Source: Anisakis pegreffii (Eukaryota; Nematoda; Chromadorea; Rhabditida; Anisakidae). From it: a DNA stretch of 64,000 bases. Positions 58,677 to 64,000 of the stretch are shown one piece after another. The first letter of the stretch is position 1. Each line of letters opens with the position of its first letter. The stretch is taken from the NCBI GenBank assembly GCA_035041965.1, contig JAPYMA010003033.1, forward strand, positions 98,327-162,326, in the 5' to 3' direction. Below the pieces are notes generated by a model. It did not search any database. It had not been told where the DNA came from and saw only the letters and a program-made list of their open reading frames with translations. The position numbers were made by a program, and so were the translations under genes.

Positions 58677-61600
58677 ATGATGATGGCACGTCGCACAACA
58701 ACAGCGTCGTCGCGGAAAGATGAACTGACTAAGCTGAATGAAGTGGACGAAAACAGACGACAAGACGATTCGAACAACAACGATATTAGCAAAGAAACTG
58801 GTGATGACGGTCACGACGATGTTGTTGTAAGTATTTTTGGTAACGTATTGAATAGTTGAAGATCTCAAGATGAGTTTCAATTTGTTCTCTATCTTACAGT
58901 TAGTTATGAACAAATTACATTGTAATTCGGAAGCGAAATGCATCGCGTTTAATTGAATCGGTTTTTGCTCAGTTCTTTAATGGTCAATGGTGCTTATTGT
59001 AAGTTGAAAATTGAGTCGATCTATTGGCGAATTTCAAAATATACCTGTAGAAGTGGTTCAGTCTATTTATTGGTTTTAAAGAATTGAAATGAAATTGATC
59101 AGGAACATGGTTGTTCGGCATATTACAGTAATTTGTAATATGCGGAATTGAATGTATCAGGTCAAGATTTTTGATATTGTATTGGTTTCGAGTGATACTC
59201 AGGGATTGAATCGAGTGTATGCCGTACTGGTGCCACTGAATATTGCCTGTTTCATCCAGATAATCAGCAAAGTGAATTAGAATTTTTGCAGAAAGATTCT
59301 CAGTGGGACGACGAATGTGCTGTATTCATACTGAAGCAAACGCTGTTCAGTCGATGTCTGTTGTTCATTATTCAGTTGATATTCAACGCAATTGTCACTG
59401 ATTTTCCAACTGATGCTTTCAAAGGAATTCCCGTTCCTGAAGGTTCGATTACTTTTACAACTGGAAAAAGTTTTCATTAGTTGCCGATTGTCTTTCTGTT
59501 AAATGCAGTTTTGATTCAGTTGAAGGTATTAAATTTGATTGCTCCATTTACCAGTTTTCTGATTAACTCGATTTCTATTCGAATATCCATGCAAAATTTA
59601 TGATATTATTCTATTCTTAATGTTAGTTGTTGATTTTTTAAAAACTTTTTGTAACATTTTTTACAACATAATTTCGTTCTCTTTGATTACTTAGCATTCA
59701 ATAGGATGTAAAAATAGCAAATGAATGACAAGTTCCTAGACGAGTTCGTTGTTGCAGATGAATTATCAATAGCGGATCGTTGTGTACAGTTTGCGTTATC
59801 CGGTCTATCACGATGGGATTCCATTCATTTTTTGCACATAATGCAATATGGTTACACTTATGAGAACACTCTAGCATTCTTTCCGTTATTCCCAACCGTG
59901 GTTTATTACTCAACGGTCATCTGGAGTTGGGCCGTGCCATTCATCCACTTCACCACTGCACTCATGCTGACAGCTGTCACGATTAATTTTGTACGTTCAT
60001 CTTACCGCATATTATTGAAGCAGAGCATTTCTTACAGTGATTCGAACAAAAGTCACTAAATTCCACCGGAGGAACATTGGAAATGTCTTAATTTTAAAGC
60101 AATTCCGTTGTGGATATTGATATGCCTCTGTGAATATCTTTCAGTAGTTGATAATTCTATCAGCGATACACTTCAAATTTGATGACTTCAATTCAATTCA
60201 GTGATAAAACCAGATACACTTTAGGTGTTATGTTGAACTTGAAAATTTTCATCACATTATATTGGTTTCATGAAAATCTCAGCGTATTATTTCTAATTTA
60301 GGTATGTTTCGTTGTTAGTGCGCAGCTGTTGTATGCGCTCGTATTGGCCATAACCAAATCGGCAAAGATCTCATTATTGGCATGTTTGGTGTTGACGTTG
60401 AATCCAGCGAGTATCTTCTTTTCGGCGATTTATTCAGAAACCCTTTTCATGTTGTTCACTTTATGTGGACTACTCATGCTCTATATCGATCCAACTCTAC
60501 CGTTTATTCGACACATCCTCGCTGCTTTCTTCTTTGGTTTGGCTTTTGCAACACGGTATCAATGTTATCTGTTGATTACGTTCAATTCATATTTTGGAGT
60601 ATTCACACATTTCTTGATGTGTGTAAATATTAACAGAAAGGATTATGGTGTGAACGTTTGTGATTTCATTTTCAACATGTGCCTAACGGTTTCTTTTCAT
60701 AAAGAAGAAATCTTTCAGCTCGAACGGAATTCTCAATTTTGGCTACATAGCATTCCATTTGTTGTCAGAAACCATCTATTGCGCGTCCGAGCGGAAATTT
60801 CTATGGCAACGTGACTGTAGTACCATCCTTGTGAAGGTATCATCGTTTTCAGTGTGGTAGTCTTTGCAGAAATCGTTTGTTTGTTCTTTTGGAGGTGACG
60901 TTTGGTATTTTATGAGATGATTACCTGAAAAATATCGATGGATGAAATGTTCGAATTTGTATGAAATTCATTTGTAAACTTAAGAAATTCTTTCAGATTC
61001 TTCGTTTCGTGTTGATTGCTTTCATTTGTTGGACAATTCTGAGCAGTGTGGTGATATGGCATGGTGCACGTATGCAGCGCTCGTTCTGCTCAACTGCTGC
61101 CGACTATCGCAGGACGTCGTCGTTGCCTGAAGCAGTTATTGAATTTGCTAATGAGCACTCGTTGGTTCTACCACAACAGTTCGATAATCTCACTTGGTGC
61201 AGGTTTGTTTTTATTATTCAGTTGTTGCTTCATTCGTATTTTGATAGGCAAAAGCATTTACGATTCGGCAGCAATAATATGATTAGTGAACCATTCCTAT
61301 AGTACAGTTGAATGTGGAGGGGAAGTTAGCTGGAACTGGTCAAATCGTGGAGTGATTATTATTATCTTATCAAAATGTCATCTAATTTATCGATGTTTTT
61401 GATAGGTATATTCTTTTATTCATTCTTCTGTTCATTGTTCAGAAACGAGCGCATTCTGCTGAATCCAATGCCAGTCTTCTATGCGCCGATTCAACGAAAG
61501 TATTGGGATGTGAAACCGTTCGGATATTGGCAAACGAAGAAATTACCATGTTTCACACTTGCTGCCCCAGCACTCATCATTGTAGCTTATGGATTTATTC

Positions 61601-62233
61601 AACAAGCGAATTTGCTCCGTAAATCTCGGTTAGTTGTTTTGAAATATTTTTGTGCTGACAATGAATATTTTGTTTCATTTGCTGCGGTGTTACTTGCGTC
61701 GGGTAAGGACAATTTGAATGGTTTTTATTCGGATTTGAATCATTTCATTCAAAAGTTGAAGTAACGCTTCGACGACATCGCTTAATTTGTACTGAAGTTA
61801 TTTGTATGTTGATATTAGCCGGAATAAGTGATTGTATGTCGGTTTGCTTTAGTACTAATTCTGACACGGCTGATCAGTGGTATATTGCAGAAGTTTCACT
61901 GCACTGATTTTATCAGTGTTCGATCCGATGAGTTTAGTGCCGTTCATGTTACACGCGTTATTCTTGTCCATCTCAGCGCTGCTTCTCTACAACGTGGAGG
62001 TTTCTACTCGAATCTTATTCTCGTCATCGCCGTTCATGTATTTGGTACTCGCCAAATACATGGATCATCGAACACCGATGGTCACCCTGGACGATCTGCA
62101 ATATCCACCTCTGTTACCGTTCTTTACGAACTTCTCACGAACCCACTTCATACACTCACTTCTGCTAACCTATTTGTTGGGATACTTTTTCATCGGAACC
62201 GTCTTACATGTGAATTGGTTACCATTCACGTAG
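58677..62233 (+). CDS. PIGV: GPI mannosyltransferase 2 (PIG-V homologue)
   Basis: Eight exons join in phase: 58677-58826, 59292-59442, 59758-59990, 60302-60555, 60719-60836, 60997-61202, 61443-61628 and 61891-62233 (TAG). They encode 546 residues, against about 490 in mammals; the extra length is a hydrophilic N-terminus of about 55 residues beginning MMMARRTTT. PIG-V adds the second mannose to the GPI core in the endoplasmic reticulum. Family landmarks are plain: LIFNAI (about 77-82), GLSRWDSIHFL (116-126) with the conserved Trp-Asp, FFPLFP (141-146), NPAS (212-215) followed by YSE, RSNG (263-266, created across a splice junction), LLNP with a later LAAPA, and a closing GYFFIGTVLHVNWLPFT that matches the mammalian LPWT-type end. 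Many membrane helices are evident. Three in-frame ATGs occur at 58677, 58680 and 58683. Confidence 0.92.
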
Positions 62234-62972
62234 CAGTTTGGTTAAAGTCCATCGATGTTGCTGTCAATTATGAATTATGAATCTGTGAGTGTTGTTGTGA
62301 CGTTGTTGTAAACTGTTTTCGTGAAGCCAAATTCTATCTTCTGTCCTTGATTTTATCCATTCCACTTGCTGCATTATGTTGTTGTATTGTTGTTATTGTG
62401 ACTAACTAAAAGTCGAAAACCTTTCTTAATCAAAGTTTTTAACTGGACTCTTTATAGCAGCTGCAACTCTTTATAAGATTGTTTTAATATATTTATGTTC
62501 AGTTGTCTTTCCAATGAGTTTATTTAGTCGTTCATCATTGATATTTAGTCGTTGATGTTTTCCGTTTGTAAAAGCAAATTTAGTCAGAGCAAATGTGCGG
62601 TTGAACTGTACTTATTATTGTACTTTATTTGCCTATCATTCATTTATTCGTTTGTTAATAGTTTATATTTTCTGATTCTAGTGATATTCGATATGAAGGA
62701 TCTCATGTTTTGAAAAGTATTTCGGCACTTTCAGTTGTAGTCACGTGTAACGAGGTGTTTAAGTTTGCGTTGTGTATTCATCTGTATGATAGAGTATCTC
62801 ATATTATCTTATCGTATCTGACTGATCTCATTTGAAATATCTCTTGTACCGGCATGTTATCCTGTATTCTGTGAACGCATTTGATTCAGATGTTTCCTTA
62901 ATGATCGTTGTTTATTTTCGCTCGGAAAACCGTAGATAATTAGTCATTAATGTATAACTATACTTCAATTTT

Positions 62973-62978
62973 CAATAA
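62973..62978 (+). terminator. Candidate polyadenylation signal AATAAA for the PIG-V gene
   Basis: TTCAATAAAATC, the first AATAAA seen after the PIG-V stop. It implies a 3' UTR of about 750 bases. Confidence 0.4.
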
Positions 62979-62990
62979 AATCATCTTTAT

Positions 62991-63386
62991 ATGCTCTGCT
63001 TGAACGGCGAAGTGAATCACCATACCACATTAATCAGTGAAACTGAAAATTATGAATTACGATTTGAATATAACACCTCTGCTTTTCGTATAGTAAGCCG
63101 TGCATTATCAAGCAACGTCGACATCGAAAGTCTAGAGTTGTGCGATGTAATGAAATCACTCAGCCATGTGACACCTTCAAACATTGAGATTATCACGAGA
63201 TTACGCGTCAACAGCATATATACCAATGATTCTCACGCTCGTGAGCTCCATTCCCCATTTCGATGGTCTAGTAGGCCATCATTCCCTCCCCCAAATGGAA
63301 GAATAGATATGTTGAATGTCTCAATAGTATCAATCCTCTTTTCACATGCGTTTCTGCTTGTACAAGCTAATGATGATGCCAACTGA
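62991..63386 (+). CDS. Open reading frame of 131 codons, unrecognised
   Basis: An ATG-initiated frame, long for this base composition, starts right after the candidate PIG-V poly(A) signal. The protein is mixed hydrophilic with a Pro/Ser-rich stretch (RWSSRPSFPPPNGRI) and a hydrophobic segment near the C-terminus. There is no family resemblance. Base composition here (63.0-63.4 kb) is less AT-rich than its surroundings. It could be part of a gene continuing to the right, or chance. Confidence 0.25.
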   Translation: MLCLNGEVNHHTTLISETENYELRFEYNTSAFRIVSRALSSNVDIESLELCDVMKSLSHVTPSNIEIITRLRVNSIYTNDSHARELHSPFRWSSRPSFPPPNGRIDMLNVSIVSILFSHAFLLVQANDDAN

Positions 63387-63399
63387 CAGTATCTTACAA

Positions 63400-64000
63400 A
63401 GACAATCCGATATCATTACCTCGAATCAACCATGTCCTCATGCTCTAATCGCCAGTCAAAGTAAAAGTTCTAAATCAAGGCTCCCTTTTGATGATACATT
63501 TCAAATGGTTGATCAGAGATGAAAACTGTTTACAACGAAGTGTTGTGAATGCAACGGAATTTCGCAATAGGCCTTTGAATGCACGATGTCAAAAAGCGTC
63601 AAGCGATGTTCCATACTTACAATGCTTTAAACACGCACGTGTACACCTACGCACGCTCGCATCCGAGGCATGACACTCGAGATTCTTGAAACTTCTGCAT
63701 CTCTACTCTCTCCCATATTCCCGTTCTATTTTCTTTATTACTAGTCATCGCAGTGCTATTTCGACTGTTACTGTGATCATGCACCCCACCCGTCCATCGA
63801 TTTTTAGCTCATCTAACTCCACCAAGATGGCTTAAATCACTTTCAATTCGATTACAAAAGTTACATGCCTGTTTCAATTTGATATTCATTTGATTTATGA
63901 ATTCCATTTTCCATTTCCAATGGAATTCCATGTTACCTTGATAATCTAACAGTTTCGATCCATGCCCCGCATTGTATTCGCTGGTAGAGTTAGCTCGTTC
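63400..64000. other. No gene recognised at the right edge
   Basis: Mixed-composition sequence with CCCACCC and CTCTCTCCC patches. Only short frames were seen. Confidence 0.4.

Noticed and set aside
58659..58943. Minus-strand open frame of 94 codons
   Set aside because: It is the antisense shadow of the first PIG-V exon.
61828..62280. Plus-strand frame of 150 codons
   Set aside because: Alternative frame over the last PIG-V exon. The frame ending at 62233 matches the family's C-terminus.

Overview
The window reads as AT-rich nuclear DNA of a multicellular animal, most likely a nematode. The basis is coding sequence split into many short exons, introns from 52 bases to about 28 kb, and acceptors that nearly all end in TTTCAG or close variants. 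No bacterial gene, operon with ribosome binding sites, CRISPR array or complete canonical tRNA was seen. The species cannot be named from the sequence.

Layout. Positions 1-4290 are 18 head-to-tail copies of a 238-bp satellite, cut by the left window edge, followed by a decayed copy to about 4400. From 4.4 to 15.9 kb is mostly non-coding DNA with fold-back elements and a probable small minus-strand gene at 11.9-12.5 kb. A plus-strand RGK-type small GTPase gene has its core at 45.45-50.81 kb. Two upstream exons at 15.95 and 17.11 kb join it in phase, giving a modelled 485-residue protein with a 28-kb intron. That intron holds minus-strand exon clusters (21.06-21.47, possibly 22.5-24.0, 29.43-30.94 and 31.38 kb), a candidate alternative first exon at 28.94 kb and a duplicated 270-bp segment beside the core.

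From 53.5 to 62.2 kb two well-supported genes lie head to head. On the minus strand is a ten-exon gene for a 327-residue single-pass coiled-coil protein resembling Golgi GOLM1/GOLM2-type proteins. On the plus strand is an eight-exon gene for a 546-residue PIG-V homologue, the second mannosyltransferase of GPI-anchor synthesis. About 1.7 kb separates them. Both products would act in the secretory pathway, but this arrangement does not show joint function. The RGK protein would act at the plasma membrane or cytoskeleton, where its vertebrate relatives restrain voltage-gated calcium channels.

The repeat landscape is the most unusual part. The satellite array shows an alternating two-variant order and an offset duplication. 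A diverged inverted relic of the same unit lies 43 kb away inside an RGK intron. A tRNA-related fold-back element occurs at 9.2 kb and again inside another RGK intron. Exon models were built by hand from splice signals, phase continuity and family resemblance; nothing was searched or computed.
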